Assembly (NCBI GenBank): GCA_028289645.1 | Contig: JANQOK010000007.1 | Span: 62,001 to 126,000 of the forward strand | DNA from: Anderseniella sp. | GTDB lineage: Bacteria; Pseudomonadota; Alphaproteobacteria; Rhizobiales; Aestuariivirgaceae | DNA: 64,000 nt | Direction of reading: 5' to 3' | Program-made: the position numbers and the translations under genes | Shown here: in pieces, positions 48,974 to 58,235 of the stretch | Layout of the letters: each line of letters opens with the position of its first letter | Numbering within the stretch: position 1 is the first letter of the stretch | Notes under the pieces: generated by a model | Told to the model about the DNA's origin: nothing | The model's database searches: none | Seen by the model: the letters and a program-made list of their open reading frames with translations, nothing else

Positions 48974-50689
48974 ATGTCTGACAAAAAAGAGTCGGGTCTC
49001 GCCAGGGGGCTGACCAACTACGGCGACCGCGATTTTTCCATCTATCTGCGCCGGTCATTTGCCAGCTCAATGGGCTATTCGCGCGACATGCTGTCGAAAA
49101 AGATCGTCGGCATTGCCTATACCCCGTCCGGCTACAACAACTGCCACCGGCATTTTCCGGAGATGCTGGAGGCGGTCAAGCGCGGTGTTCTGACTGCGGG
49201 TGCGCTGCCGGTCGAGTTCCCGACCATCTCGCTCGGCGAGGTGTTTCTCAATCCGACCAGCCTGAAATTTCGCAACCTGATGTCCATGGACACCGAGGAG
49301 ATGATCCGCGCGCAGCCGATGGATGCAGTGGTGCTGATGGGCGGGTGTGACAAGACAGTGCCGGCACAACTGATGGGAGCGGTGTCGGCTGATATGCCGG
49401 CGGTACAGATCGTGGCCGGTCCGATGATGACTTCGCGCCACGGCGAGGAACGCCTTGGTGCCTGCACCGATTGCCGGCGTTTCTGGGGCAAGTATCGCGC
49501 CGGCGAAATCGACAAGGGCGAAATCGACACGGTTGAAATGCGGCTTGCCACGACCGCCGGCACCTGCGCTGTCATGGGCACCGCATCGACTATGGCATGC
49601 ATTGCAGAGGCGCTTGGCATGTCGCTGCCGGGAACTGCCGCGATTCCGGCGGTGCATGCCGACAGGCTGCGCGCAGCCGAGGCGACCGGTGCCGCGGCGG
49701 TGAATCTGATCGGCCAGCCGGTGCGGCCGTCGCAAGTAATCACTCGCGACAGCGTCGAGAACGCCCTGCGGGTGTTGCTGGCGCTTGGCGGCTCGACCAA
49801 TGCCATCGTCCACCTTACGGCCATTGCCGGCAGGGCCGGTATCGATATCCCGCTGACCTGGCTGAACGAGCTTTCGGACACAACGCCGGTTCTGGTCAAT
49901 CTGAAGCCGGTCGGGTCGCACTATATGGAGGACTTCTTCCACGCTGGCGGCCTCGGTGCGGTATTACGTGAGCTGAAACCATTGCTGAACCTGGATTGCC
50001 TGACTGTCACCGGCGACACGCTCGGTGATCGGCTCGAGCAGCCTTCAGAGCCTGCCGACCGGGCAGTCATCTCCAGTGCGCAATCGCCGCTGGAACCCAA
50101 GGGTGGCCTGGTGGCGCTGTTCGGCTCATTGGCGCCCAGAGGGGCCATTCTGAAACGCTCAGCCGCCGATGACACGCTGTTCGAGAAGGAAGGCCGCGCG
50201 GTTGTCTTCAGTTCCCTGGAGGACCTGGCGCAACGCATTGACGATCTGGACCTGGATGTGACGGCGGATGATTTCCTGGTGCTGCAGAACGCTGGCCCGA
50301 CCAGCCCCTCGGGCATGCCCGAGGCGGGGTACCTGCCGATCCCGAAGAAGCTGTCGTCACAGGGGGTCAAGGACATGGTGCGGATTTCCGACGCGCGCAT
50401 GTCAGGAACCGCATTCGGCACCATCGTACTGCACGTGACCCCGGAAGCCGCCCAGGCCGGACCGCTGGCGCTGGTCAGGAACGGCGATCGCCTCCGCCTG
50501 TCGGTAAAAAACAAGACCATCGATCTCATGGTGGATGACGACGAACTGGAGCGGCGCCGGGCAGACTACAAATCCAGTGCGCGTGATGCGGCGACATTGC
50601 GCGGTTATGACAAGCTCTATGCTGAACAGGTGCTGCAGGCGGATGAAGGCTGCGATTTCGCGTTCATGAAGCCGGTGCGGGATGAATGA
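48974..50689 (+). CDS. IlvD/Edd family dehydratase (sugar-acid dehydratase type)
   Basis: 571 residues. The three cysteine ligands of the Fe-S cluster are visible: C57 in YNNCHRHFPE, C125 in MGGCDKTVPA and C198 in AGTCAVMGTAS. NNCH instead of the IlvD NPCN-type sequence points to the sugar-acid (pentonate/aldonate) dehydratases rather than valine synthesis. GGSTNAIVHLTAIAGRAGID and RISDARMSGTAFGTIVLHV are intact. The family removes water from a 2,3-dihydroxy acid to give a 2-keto-3-deoxy acid. It overlaps the following MFS gene by eight bases. Confidence 0.9.
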   Translation: MSDKKESGLARGLTNYGDRDFSIYLRRSFASSMGYSRDMLSKKIVGIAYTPSGYNNCHRHFPEMLEAVKRGVLTAGALPVEFPTISLGEVFLNPTSLKFRNLMSMDTEEMIRAQPMDAVVLMGGCDKTVPAQLMGAVSADMPAVQIVAGPMMTSRHGEERLGACTDCRRFWGKYRAGEIDKGEIDTVEMRLATTAGTCAVMGTASTMACIAEALGMSLPGTAAIPAVHADRLRAAEATGAAAVNLIGQPVRPSQVITRDSVENALRVLLALGGSTNAIVHLTAIAGRAGIDIPLTWLNELSDTTPVLVNLKPVGSHYMEDFFHAGGLGAVLRELKPLLNLDCLTVTGDTLGDRLEQPSEPADRAVISSAQSPLEPKGGLVALFGSLAPRGAILKRSAADDTLFEKEGRAVVFSSLEDLAQRIDDLDLDVTADDFLVLQNAGPTSPSGMPEAGYLPIPKKLSSQGVKDMVRISDARMSGTAFGTIVLHVTPEAAQAGPLALVRNGDRLRLSVKNKTIDLMVDDDELERRRADYKSSARDAATLRGYDKLYAEQVLQADEGCDFAFMKPVRDE

Positions 50690-51881
50690 CGGCGGCTTCA
50701 AGTGGGTCGTCCTGGCCGGCTGCTGGCTGTTGTATTTTGTGTTTGGGTTGAGCGTCACAAGCCTGGCGCCGCTGGTTGGCGAAATCACCGCTGACTTGAA
50801 TCTGAGCCGGGCCGACATGGGGCTGGTGCTGGGCGCCTGGCAGTTCGTCTACATCTTTCTCGCTATTCCTGTCGGCTTCGCCCTGCAGCGGTTGGGGGCC
50901 GACAGGATGCTGATACTGGCGGCGGCGATTATTGCGGTTTCCGGCATCGGTCGGTCGGTGGCCGACAGTCATTGGGCGCTGCTGGCGGCAGTGGCCGTGT
51001 TCGGCTTGGGCGGTCCGGTTGTCTCCGCCGGTGTGCCGCAAACAGTGTCAAAGTGGTTTGCCGGCAGCCAGCGTGGCCTGGCCATGGGCATCTATATCAC
51101 CGCGCCGCCGATTGCGGGCATCGTTACGTATTCGCTGACCCAGAGTTTTCTTTTGCCCGCGCTGGGTGACTGGCGCGCCGTATTGAGGGTGTGGGCAATC
51201 TGTTCGGTCATTGCCGGTGTTGCCTGGCTGCTGATCTGGATGGCCGGCAGGCGCATCGCACAGCAACAGCCCGGCGCAGATGATGCGCTGCGCGCCTACC
51301 GGTTGGCCGACGCTGCGGGGTTGTTGTCGCACCGCAATACCTGGCTGCTGCTTGGCGTCGGCGCCGGCGTTTTCACCATCGATCACGGCCTGCGCAACTG
51401 GCTGCCGGAAATTCTCAGATCGAGCGGCCTGTCGGCTGAGCAGGCCGGGTACATGGCCTCGATTGCGGTCGTGTGCGGCGTGGCCGGCGCGCTGGTGTTT
51501 CCGGCCATTGCCGTGGCGCAGCGGCGCCGCAAGGTGCTGATGTCGATGTTTGTCATGGCGGCTGCCGGTTGCGTGCTGCTGCAGGGCTGGTCCTATCCAT
51601 TGCTGGTGGGCGGTTTGATACTGACCGGCGCCGCATCGGGCGCGATGATGACCATCAGTATCCTGGCCCTGATAGAGCAGGACTATGTCGGTCCGGAGCG
51701 GGCCGGCATCGCCGGCGGCATCTTCTTTTCGTTTGCCGAGATTGGCGGGGTGTCCGGTCCGGTGATGCTGGGTCTGCTGCACGATTATACTGGTGGCTTC
51801 ACGGCATCGCTGTATCTGCTGGCCGCCATTGCCATGGTGCTGTGTGCGCTGGTGTACCTGCTGCAGCCGTCGCAGCGCTGA
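50682..51881 (+). CDS. MFS transporter
   Basis: 399 residues with 12 predicted membrane segments. The loop after helix 2 (RLGADRMLILAAAIIAV) carries a weak form of the MFS motif A, and segments such as LLLGVGAGVFTIDHGLRNWL and LIEQDYVGPERAGIAGGIFF are MFS-like (NNP/nitrate-cyanate and sugar-acid branches). It starts inside the dehydratase gene, so it is coupled with it. It is the second uptake or export system in this cluster, beside TctCBA. It converges on ccoS with 11 bases between stops. Confidence 0.88.
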   Translation: MNDGGFKWVVLAGCWLLYFVFGLSVTSLAPLVGEITADLNLSRADMGLVLGAWQFVYIFLAIPVGFALQRLGADRMLILAAAIIAVSGIGRSVADSHWALLAAVAVFGLGGPVVSAGVPQTVSKWFAGSQRGLAMGIYITAPPIAGIVTYSLTQSFLLPALGDWRAVLRVWAICSVIAGVAWLLIWMAGRRIAQQQPGADDALRAYRLADAAGLLSHRNTWLLLGVGAGVFTIDHGLRNWLPEILRSSGLSAEQAGYMASIAVVCGVAGALVFPAIAVAQRRRKVLMSMFVMAAAGCVLLQGWSYPLLVGGLILTGAASGAMMTISILALIEQDYVGPERAGIAGGIFFSFAEIGGVSGPVMLGLLHDYTGGFTASLYLLAAIAMVLCALVYLLQPSQR

Positions 51882-51892
51882 CGGCAAGCCGC

Positions 51893-52033
51893 CTAATCCT
51901 CGTCGTCCAGTATGCGTTCCGCCGCCCCGTCGAGATCGTCGTACTGCCCATTGCGCAGGCTCCAGATGAAGGCGGCAAGCCCCAGGCATCCGAGAAACAG
52001 GGCGATGGGGATCAGAAACATCAGCAGGTTCAT
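51893..52033 (-). CDS. ccoS: cbb3-type cytochrome oxidase assembly protein CcoS
   Basis: A 46-residue membrane protein with one transmembrane helix (MNLLMFLIPIALFLGCLGLA) followed by FIWSLRNGQYDDLDGAAERI and an acidic tail. The FxWxxxxGQYDDLxGxAxRIL pattern is diagnostic. It helps insert cofactors into cytochrome cbb3 oxidase. It overlaps the ccoI stop by four bases (ATGA) and is the last gene of ccoGHIS. Confidence 0.93.
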   Translation of the reverse strand: MNLLMFLIPIALFLGCLGLAAFIWSLRNGQYDDLDGAAERILDDED

Positions 52034-54354
52034 TTTGCGGCCTCGCGCCTGGTCCGGGCGGGTGGCTCGAACTGGGTGTCTGACTGTGCCGGCGTTGCCG
52101 TGGCCGAAACCGGGACGCTCTCACCGGATTTGACCAGGTTCAGCCGCAGGCTGTTGGCCACCACCACGATGGAAGATGCCGACATGGCAATTGCCGCAAT
52201 GAGCGGTGTCACATAGCCGAGCACCGCAAACGGGATGGCAATGCAGTTGTAGCTGATGGCCAGCGCGAAATTCTGCCGGACCGTGGTGCCGGTCCGCCGT
52301 GCGACAGACAATGCCACCATGACCGATCCCAGGCTCTTGCCTGTAAACACCAGGTCGGACGAGGCGCGGCCGACATCCGATCCGGACGCAGGCGCAATCG
52401 ACACATGGGCGGCGCTCAGGGCAGGCGCATCGTTCAGGCCGTCACCGGCATAAAGGACCTTGCGGCCGGAACGCTGCAAGTCTTCGATGCGCGCGACCTT
52501 GTCGGCAGGCTGCAGGGCGGAGTGAGCCTTTGTGATGCCGAGGGCGGCGGCTACACTGCCGACCGGCTTTTCAGCATCGCCGGACAGTATTTCGAGGTCG
52601 AGACCGGCTGAGCGCAGGGCGGCAACGGTGGACGGCGCATCTGCGCGCATGGTATCGGACAGCCGGAAACTGACCAAATCTCCGCCGGTCACCGCAAAAC
52701 ACACCTCGCTGAACTGATGATCGTCCGAAGGTCCGTGGCTGCCGGCTATCCCGGCGACCCAATCACGCCGGCCAAGCCGTATCTTGTTTGCTTTCCATAC
52801 GGCTTCCAGGCCGAAGCCGGCGTGTTCGGTCACGTCGGACAACAGCAGGCCGGCGCGATTTTCCTTGAGGCGTGCCACCGCCTTGGCCGCCGGATGGGAC
52901 GACAGGCCGGCCAGCAGGCTCGCCAGGGCATGATCGGTGTCGCTGCCTCCCTCAATGCTGGAGATGTGCGGCGTGCCCAATGTCAGCGTGCCGGTCTTGT
53001 CGAACACGGCGGTATCAACCTCGGCCAGCTTCTCAAGTGCCGCGCCATCCTTGACCATGACGCCTGAGCGATACAGCCGGTTGGCGGCAACCACCTGCGC
53101 TATTGGAACCGCAAGGCCAAGTGCGCAGGGGCAAGTGATGATCAGGACCGCGATCGACACATAGATCGAGGTGTGCCAGTCGCCGCCGGTTGCGATCATC
53201 CAGCCGGCAAAACTTACTGCCGCCAGAATGTGGACGACTGGTGCATAGATGCGTGCGGCCCGGTCGGCGATACGGACATAGCCGGACTTGCTGTGCTCCG
53301 CTGCCTCCATCATGGACATGACTTCCGCCACGAACGACTTGTCCGCCCCTCGGGTCACCTGCAGGGTCAGCGGTCCGGAAAGATTGAGGACGCCCGCCTC
53401 GATCTCAAGGCCCGGCGCGGCCGCGACACTCGCGCTTTCGCCGGTTACCAGCGACCGGTCGAGATCACTGAAGCCGTCAATTACGCGGGCATCGACCGGT
53501 ATGCGCTCACCGGCGGCCACCATGATCTCATCACCTTCGGACAGGTCACCGAGGGATACATAGGACTGCGCACCATCGGCACCGAGACGCACGGCACCGG
53601 CAGGAACCAGGCGCGACAGTTGCATGATGGCGCTGTGGGCGCGCTCGCGCATCATGTGGTCGAGATAGCGACCGATCAGCAGGAAGAACAACAGGGTGAC
53701 CGATGCGTCGAAATAGGCTTCGTGATGGCCGATCAGGCTTTCATGGATGCTCATGCCCAGCGCCATGAGAACGGCCAGGGTGATGGGGACGTCCATGTTG
53801 AGGCGCCTGTTGCGCAAAGCGCCCAGCGCGGACGTGAGGAACGGCCGGACGGCAAACAGGCACGCCGGCACGGCAATCAGGCCCGATATGAGCTGGAACA
53901 GCTTTTCAGTTTCAGCGTCCGCGCCGGACCACACCGACACCGACAGCAACATGACGTTGGCGGCGGCAAAACCTGCCACGGCGAGGCAGATCAACAATTG
54001 CCTTCCGGACTGGCGCGCCGAGCTTGAGACATCTTCCAGATCGAACAATGATGCCTCAAACCCCAGATCGGCCAGGGACTGCAGAAAATTCACCGGCGCG
54101 TCAGACTGGGGATGCCATTGCACGGTGACGCGCTTGGTGGACAGGTTTGCGCGGGCGTTGTTCACGCCCGGCAGCTCGGCCAGGCCGCGCTCAATGGTGC
54201 GGATGCATCCGATGCAGTGCATGGCAGGCACGATGAAGTCGGTCTGCAGGCTGCCGTCGGGCAGGGTGTGGGAGGCGGCAATCGTGCGCTCGTGGTCAAG
54301 CCGGTGCTTCAACGCAACTGACGACGGCACCGAGCTGGCACTGCAACAGGTCAT
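52030..54354 (-). CDS. ccoI: P1B-type copper ATPase CcoI/FixI for cbb3 oxidase assembly
   Basis: 774 residues. It has an N-terminal heavy-metal-associated domain with C47-IGC50 in MHCIGCIRTIERG, eight membrane segments with the metal-binding CPC at 408-410 (ITCPCALGLAVP), the phosphorylation site DKTGTLTLG at about 452, and GDGLNDAPALSAAH. Copper transport for the binuclear centre of CcoN is the known role. It overlaps ccoH and ccoS by four bases each. Confidence 0.96.
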   Translation of the reverse strand: MTCCSASSVPSSVALKHRLDHERTIAASHTLPDGSLQTDFIVPAMHCIGCIRTIERGLAELPGVNNARANLSTKRVTVQWHPQSDAPVNFLQSLADLGFEASLFDLEDVSSSARQSGRQLLICLAVAGFAAANVMLLSVSVWSGADAETEKLFQLISGLIAVPACLFAVRPFLTSALGALRNRRLNMDVPITLAVLMALGMSIHESLIGHHEAYFDASVTLLFFLLIGRYLDHMMRERAHSAIMQLSRLVPAGAVRLGADGAQSYVSLGDLSEGDEIMVAAGERIPVDARVIDGFSDLDRSLVTGESASVAAAPGLEIEAGVLNLSGPLTLQVTRGADKSFVAEVMSMMEAAEHSKSGYVRIADRAARIYAPVVHILAAVSFAGWMIATGGDWHTSIYVSIAVLIITCPCALGLAVPIAQVVAANRLYRSGVMVKDGAALEKLAEVDTAVFDKTGTLTLGTPHISSIEGGSDTDHALASLLAGLSSHPAAKAVARLKENRAGLLLSDVTEHAGFGLEAVWKANKIRLGRRDWVAGIAGSHGPSDDHQFSEVCFAVTGGDLVSFRLSDTMRADAPSTVAALRSAGLDLEILSGDAEKPVGSVAAALGITKAHSALQPADKVARIEDLQRSGRKVLYAGDGLNDAPALSAAHVSIAPASGSDVGRASSDLVFTGKSLGSVMVALSVARRTGTTVRQNFALAISYNCIAIPFAVLGYVTPLIAAIAMSASSIVVVANSLRLNLVKSGESVPVSATATPAQSDTQFEPPARTRREAAK

Positions 54355-54845
54355 TGCTTGGCGTCTGCCTTGACGATCAGCCGGCTATCAAGGCGATAAT
54401 CACCCTGGCTGCTGGTGCCGCGCACCGAAACCTGCCAGATGCCCGGCTGCAAGGCGTCTTTGGCGTGATAGATGCCATTGCCCTGATGCACCATCACCAC
54501 CCGGTGGTCGGCCTGCTCGTATGCCGGGCGGCCGATCTCGGCAACCGAGCGGTCCAGTATCACCGGCTGGCCTGCCTTATCGGTCAGCGACAGGACAACT
54601 GCGCCATCCCGGTAGGTGATGTCTCCGGTCCAGCCGCGCGCGGCCTGCAGCTTGGCCTGTTCCAGTTCGCGGTTGAAGGCCTGCGAGGCCACATAGGAGT
54701 TCTTGACCACCAGGCCGGTCCAGCTCCTGCTGGCAACTGTCGCCATTGTCAGGTTGACGATGATGATGACACCAAAGAAGGCCAGCATGGCAAACAACAT
54801 ATGGCGTCCGGTGAACTGCCTGGGCCGTGAAGTCTGTGTTTGCAT
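54351..54845 (-). CDS. ccoH: FixH/CcoH family cbb3 oxidase assembly protein
   Basis: 164 residues with one N-terminal membrane anchor (HMLFAMLAFFGVIIIVNLTM) and a periplasmic beta-rich FixH domain (GLVVKNSYVASQAFNRELEQ, PVILDRSVAEIGRPAYEQAD, ALQPGIWQVSVRG). It is needed for assembly of cytochrome cbb3. It overlaps ccoI by four bases and is three bases downstream of ccoG. Confidence 0.93.
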   Translation of the reverse strand: MQTQTSRPRQFTGRHMLFAMLAFFGVIIIVNLTMATVASRSWTGLVVKNSYVASQAFNRELEQAKLQAARGWTGDITYRDGAVVLSLTDKAGQPVILDRSVAEIGRPAYEQADHRVVMVHQGNGIYHAKDALQPGIWQVSVRGTSSQGDYRLDSRLIVKADAKQ

Positions 54846-54848
54846 AAT

Positions 54849-56408
54849 TTACTGTCCTGTGCCTGAAGGCGCTTCAAACCGCACATTGGCGGCAACTGTG
54901 TCGGCGCTGGTGGTGTCGACAATCTTGAAGGCAAAATCGGTCGTCTTGGCGGCAATGGCGTCTTTCGACAGAGTGACGAAAGCGCGGACATTGCGCAACT
55001 GGTTGGCTTTTACATCAATCTTGCTGTTGTCGCCCTGATCCAGATCACTGCCTTCCAGCTTCAGAGTCGCCCCGGCCAGTCCGTCCAGCGCAATGCTGAA
55101 TGAGCGCGGTTCGGTGCGCATGTTGAGGATCTTGATCTGGTAGCCGTTGCGGATCGATCCGTCGCTGAGCTGCACGAACTGCGGATTGCGGTCATGCAGC
55201 ACGTTTACATCAAGCGGACTGCGCATCAGCAGGGCTACGATCAGTCCGAGGCCGATGGCGGCATAGATCGCCGTGTAGATGGCGGTGCGTACCCGGATAA
55301 CGTTACGCCAGTTGAAGTGCTGCACGGCTGCCGCCAGCCGGCCTTCCGGGCGCACCAGTTGCGGCTGGATGCCGGCCCCGGGTGTGTTGCCGGTGGCAAG
55401 GGCCATGTTCTGGTTGTAGGTGGACAGGGTCGAGTAGGAAATCAGCCCCTTGTCGCGGCCGATCTTTTCCATGACGCCGTCGCAGGCATCGATGCACAAG
55501 GCGCATGTGATGCATTCGAGCTGCTGGCCATCGCGGATATCGATGCCCATCGGGCACACCGCGACGCAGGCGTTGCAATCGACACAGTCGCCGACAACCT
55601 CGCCGGCCGCGATTGCCTTCTTGGCATGACGGGTGCGCGGCTCACCGCGCCAGTCATTGTAGGTGACGGTCAGCGAGTGCTCATCAAGCATGGCGGCCTG
55701 AATGCGCGGCCACGGGCACATATAGGTGCAGACCTGTTCGCGCATCAAGCCGCCGAACACATAGGTGGTCGCCGTCAACACGCCGACCGTGGCGTAGGCC
55801 ACGAAAGCCGCATTGCCGGTAATGAAATCCCTCAACAATGTCGGTGCATCGGCAAAGTAGAATATCCACGCGCCGCCGGTCGACACTGCGATCAGCAGCC
55901 AGACGACGTGTTTGGAGGCCCGCTTGGCTATTTTCGCACTGTTCCAGGGAGCTGCATCAAGCTTGATGCGGGCATTGCGGTCGCCTTCGAAGAACCGTTC
56001 GACCACGAGGAACAGGTCAACCCACACGGTCTGCGGGCAGGTGTAGCCGCACCAGGCCCGGCCCACGGTGGAGGTTACCAGGAACAGGCCGATACCGGCC
56101 ATGACCAGCATGCCGGCGACGAAGAAGAACTCATGTGGCCAGATGTCGATGAAAAAGAAGTAGAAACGGCGGTTGGCCATGTCGACCAGCACGGCCTGGT
56201 CCGGGGCAAACTCACCCCGGTCCCAGCGCAGCCACGGGGTTATGTAGTAGATGCCCAGCGTGACCGCCATGATGATCCACTTGAGCGAGCGGAACGAACC
56301 GCTCGCCCGTTTCGGGTGGATCTTCTGGCGCGCTGCGTACAGCTCCCGGTTGTGCTTGGCGTTGACGGCTTCAGCATCAAAGGTTTCGACGTTCGTGTCA
56401 GATGCCAT
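54849..56408 (-). CDS. ccoG: cbb3 oxidase accessory protein CcoG (FixG/RdxA)
   Basis: 519 residues, a membrane ferredoxin-like protein. Five membrane segments include IIMAVTLGIYYITPWLRWD. The first cysteine motif is CGYTCPQTVW, and two 4Fe-4S motifs are at CVDCNACVAVCPMGID and CITCALCIDACDGV. The C-terminal Ig-like domain ends at the window position 54849. Reduction of Cu(II) to Cu(I) during oxidase assembly is the proposed role. The ATG at 56408 is preferred; a GTG at 56420 would add four residues. It follows ccoP with a 24-base gap, so it is in the same operon. Confidence 0.95.
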   Translation of the reverse strand: MASDTNVETFDAEAVNAKHNRELYAARQKIHPKRASGSFRSLKWIIMAVTLGIYYITPWLRWDRGEFAPDQAVLVDMANRRFYFFFIDIWPHEFFFVAGMLVMAGIGLFLVTSTVGRAWCGYTCPQTVWVDLFLVVERFFEGDRNARIKLDAAPWNSAKIAKRASKHVVWLLIAVSTGGAWIFYFADAPTLLRDFITGNAAFVAYATVGVLTATTYVFGGLMREQVCTYMCPWPRIQAAMLDEHSLTVTYNDWRGEPRTRHAKKAIAAGEVVGDCVDCNACVAVCPMGIDIRDGQQLECITCALCIDACDGVMEKIGRDKGLISYSTLSTYNQNMALATGNTPGAGIQPQLVRPEGRLAAAVQHFNWRNVIRVRTAIYTAIYAAIGLGLIVALLMRSPLDVNVLHDRNPQFVQLSDGSIRNGYQIKILNMRTEPRSFSIALDGLAGATLKLEGSDLDQGDNSKIDVKANQLRNVRAFVTLSKDAIAAKTTDFAFKIVDTTSADTVAANVRFEAPSGTGQ

Positions 56409-56432
56409 TTCGGCTAGCACTCTTCTTTCAGA

Positions 56433-57314
56433 CTACTGGGTTGCCGCCTGTTCACCGCCACCGAGGCTGTGCACGTAAACGGTCAGCTGCTTGACTTCGG
56501 CTTCTGTGAGCTTCAGTCCCCAGGCCGGCATGACGCCATGCTTCGGCTTGGCGATCTGGGCTGCAATCAGGCCGGCCGTGTTGCCGTAAAGCGACAGGGC
56601 ATCGGCCAGATTGGGCGCGCCGAACTCACGGCCGCCTTTGCCGTCGTCTCCATGACATACTGCACAGTTTTCCGCGTAAATTGCAGCACCGCTCTTTGCC
56701 GCAGTGGCATCATGTTCCTGTGATGACAATTGCAGCACGTACTGGGTTACGTCGGCAATCTGCGCCGGCTCCAGAACGCCGTCTCCAAACGCCGGCATTT
56801 CCGACTGCCGGGCATCATCATCGTCTTCATTGCGCACGCCGTGCTTGATGGTGAGATAGATGTTCTCCAGATCACCGCCCCACAGCCAGTCATCGTCGTT
56901 CAGGTTGGGATAACCGGGCGCGCCCTGGGCGCCTGAGCCATGGCACTGCGAGCAGTTGACCTTGTACAGCGACGACCCGCCTGCCACGGCAAACCGGAAC
57001 AGTTCCTCATCGCTGCGGATGTCCTCCAGGCCAGTACTGTCGATTCTGGACACCAGACCGGCCTTGGAGGCTTCAACTCTTGCCAACTCATCGTGCAGCA
57101 GCGAGCGGTTGGTGACTCCGGAAACGCCCATGGTGGAGCCTTCCAGAAGCGGGATCGCAGGATAGTAGATCACATAGCCGATCGAAAACACGATGGTGGC
57201 GTAGAACGTCCACAGCCACCAGCGCGGCAACGGGTTGTTGAGTTCCTTGATACCGTCCCATTCATGGCCGGTTGTTTCGACGCCCGAGACGTCATCAATT
57301 TCATTTTTTGCCAT
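56433..57314 (-). CDS. ccoP: cbb3 cytochrome c oxidase subunit III (diheme)
   Basis: 293 residues: one membrane helix near 33-51 (WLWTFYATIVFSIGYVIYY), then two c-type cytochrome domains with heme sites C121-SQC124-H and C217-AVC220-H. MPAF and MPAW-like axial methionines are at SEMPAFGDG and GVMPAWGLK. It takes electrons from c-type cytochromes in the periplasm. Its start overlaps ccoQ by 14 bases. Confidence 0.97.
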   Translation of the reverse strand: MAKNEIDDVSGVETTGHEWDGIKELNNPLPRWWLWTFYATIVFSIGYVIYYPAIPLLEGSTMGVSGVTNRSLLHDELARVEASKAGLVSRIDSTGLEDIRSDEELFRFAVAGGSSLYKVNCSQCHGSGAQGAPGYPNLNDDDWLWGGDLENIYLTIKHGVRNEDDDDARQSEMPAFGDGVLEPAQIADVTQYVLQLSSQEHDATAAKSGAAIYAENCAVCHGDDGKGGREFGAPNLADALSLYGNTAGLIAAQIAKPKHGVMPAWGLKLTEAEVKQLTVYVHSLGGGEQAATQ

Positions 57315-57468
57315 GATCGTCGTCCTCTCTCAGCGGAATCTGTGCAACGTCGTCCGCAATTTTCTTGGAACCCGGCCTGAAGGTGAACAACACGATGCCG
57401 ATGAACAGGATGGTCAGATAGAGCAACCCCCAACTGTCGGCGAATTCACGGAAACTGTTGTAATCCAT
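57301..57468 (-). CDS. ccoQ: cbb3 oxidase subunit CcoQ/FixQ
   Basis: 55 residues, starting MDYNSFREFADSWGLLYLTI with one membrane helix (LYLTILFIGIVLFTF) and a charged tail RPGSKKIADDVAQIPLREDD. This matches the small CcoQ subunit, which stabilises the complex. It is 13 bases after ccoO and overlaps ccoP. Confidence 0.93.
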   Translation of the reverse strand: MDYNSFREFADSWGLLYLTILFIGIVLFTFRPGSKKIADDVAQIPLREDDDHGKK

Positions 57469-57481
57469 CTTTCTCCGCCTC

Positions 57482-58222
57482 CTAGCGCTGGTTGGCCTGC
57501 GAACTGGCGTCATAGGACTTGAAGTCCACCAGAGTGCCGAGCATCTGCAGGTAAGCCACCATGGCGTCCATTTCAGTCAGTGTTGACGCATCGCCGTCGA
57601 AATTGCTGACGACGGCCTTCGGGTAGCGCTCCTTGACCGCTTCTGCCCCATCACTGTCGGGATCGGCCTGGGCCGCAGCGTCGGCGACTGCCTGGTCGAT
57701 CATTTCCTGGGTGTAGGGCACGCCAAGCGTGGCGTTGGCCCTCAGGCTTCCGGCCAGATTGCTGGTGTCGAGCTTGGTTGTGAGCAGGAACCCGTAAGAC
57801 GGCATGATGGATTCCGGTACCACCGAGCGCGGGTCCTTCAGATGGGCCACGTGCCAGTCATCGGAGTATCTGCCTCCCACGCGTGCCAGGTCAGGCCCGG
57901 TGCGTTTCGAGCCCCACTGGAACGGCCGGTCATACATGGACTCTGCGGCCAGCGAGTAGTGGCCATAGCGTTCCACCTCGTCGCGGAACGGCCGGATCAT
58001 CTGGCTGTGACAGAGGTAACAGCCCTCGCGGATGTAGATGTCGCGCCCGGCCAGCTCCAGTGGAGAGTAGGGCCTGACACCTTCGACTTTCTCGATGGTG
58101 TTCTTGACATAGAACAGCGGGGCGATTTCAACGATACCGCCAATCATGACCACCACCAGTGACGTGGCTGCCAGCAGGGTGACGTTGCGCTCCAGTGTAC
58201 CGTGTTTGTTGAGTATAGACAT
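57482..58222 (-). CDS. ccoO: cbb3 cytochrome c oxidase subunit II (monoheme)
   Basis: 246 residues with one N-terminal membrane anchor ([20 protein letters not shown]) and a cytochrome c domain with C68-YLC71-[28 protein letters not shown] is a CcoO signature. The ATG at 58222 gives the standard N-terminus; the frame is open upstream into ccoN but not used. It follows ccoN by 13 bases. Confidence 0.97.
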   Translation of the reverse strand: MSILNKHGTLERNVTLLAATSLVVVMIGGIVEIAPLFYVKNTIEKVEGVRPYSPLELAGRDIYIREGCYLCHSQMIRPFRDEVERYGHYSLAAESMYDRPFQWGSKRTGPDLARVGGRYSDDWHVAHLKDPRSVVPESIMPSYGFLLTTKLDTSNLAGSLRANATLGVPYTQEMIDQAVADAAAQADPDSDGAEAVKERYPKAVVSNFDGDASTLTEMDAMVAYLQMLGTLVDFKSYDASSQANQR

Positions 58223-58235
58223 GTTCGGTTGCCCC

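Noticed and set aside
55194-56417. 407-codon plus-strand open frame opposite ccoG
   Set aside because: Antisense to an intact cbb3 assembly gene and without any motif.
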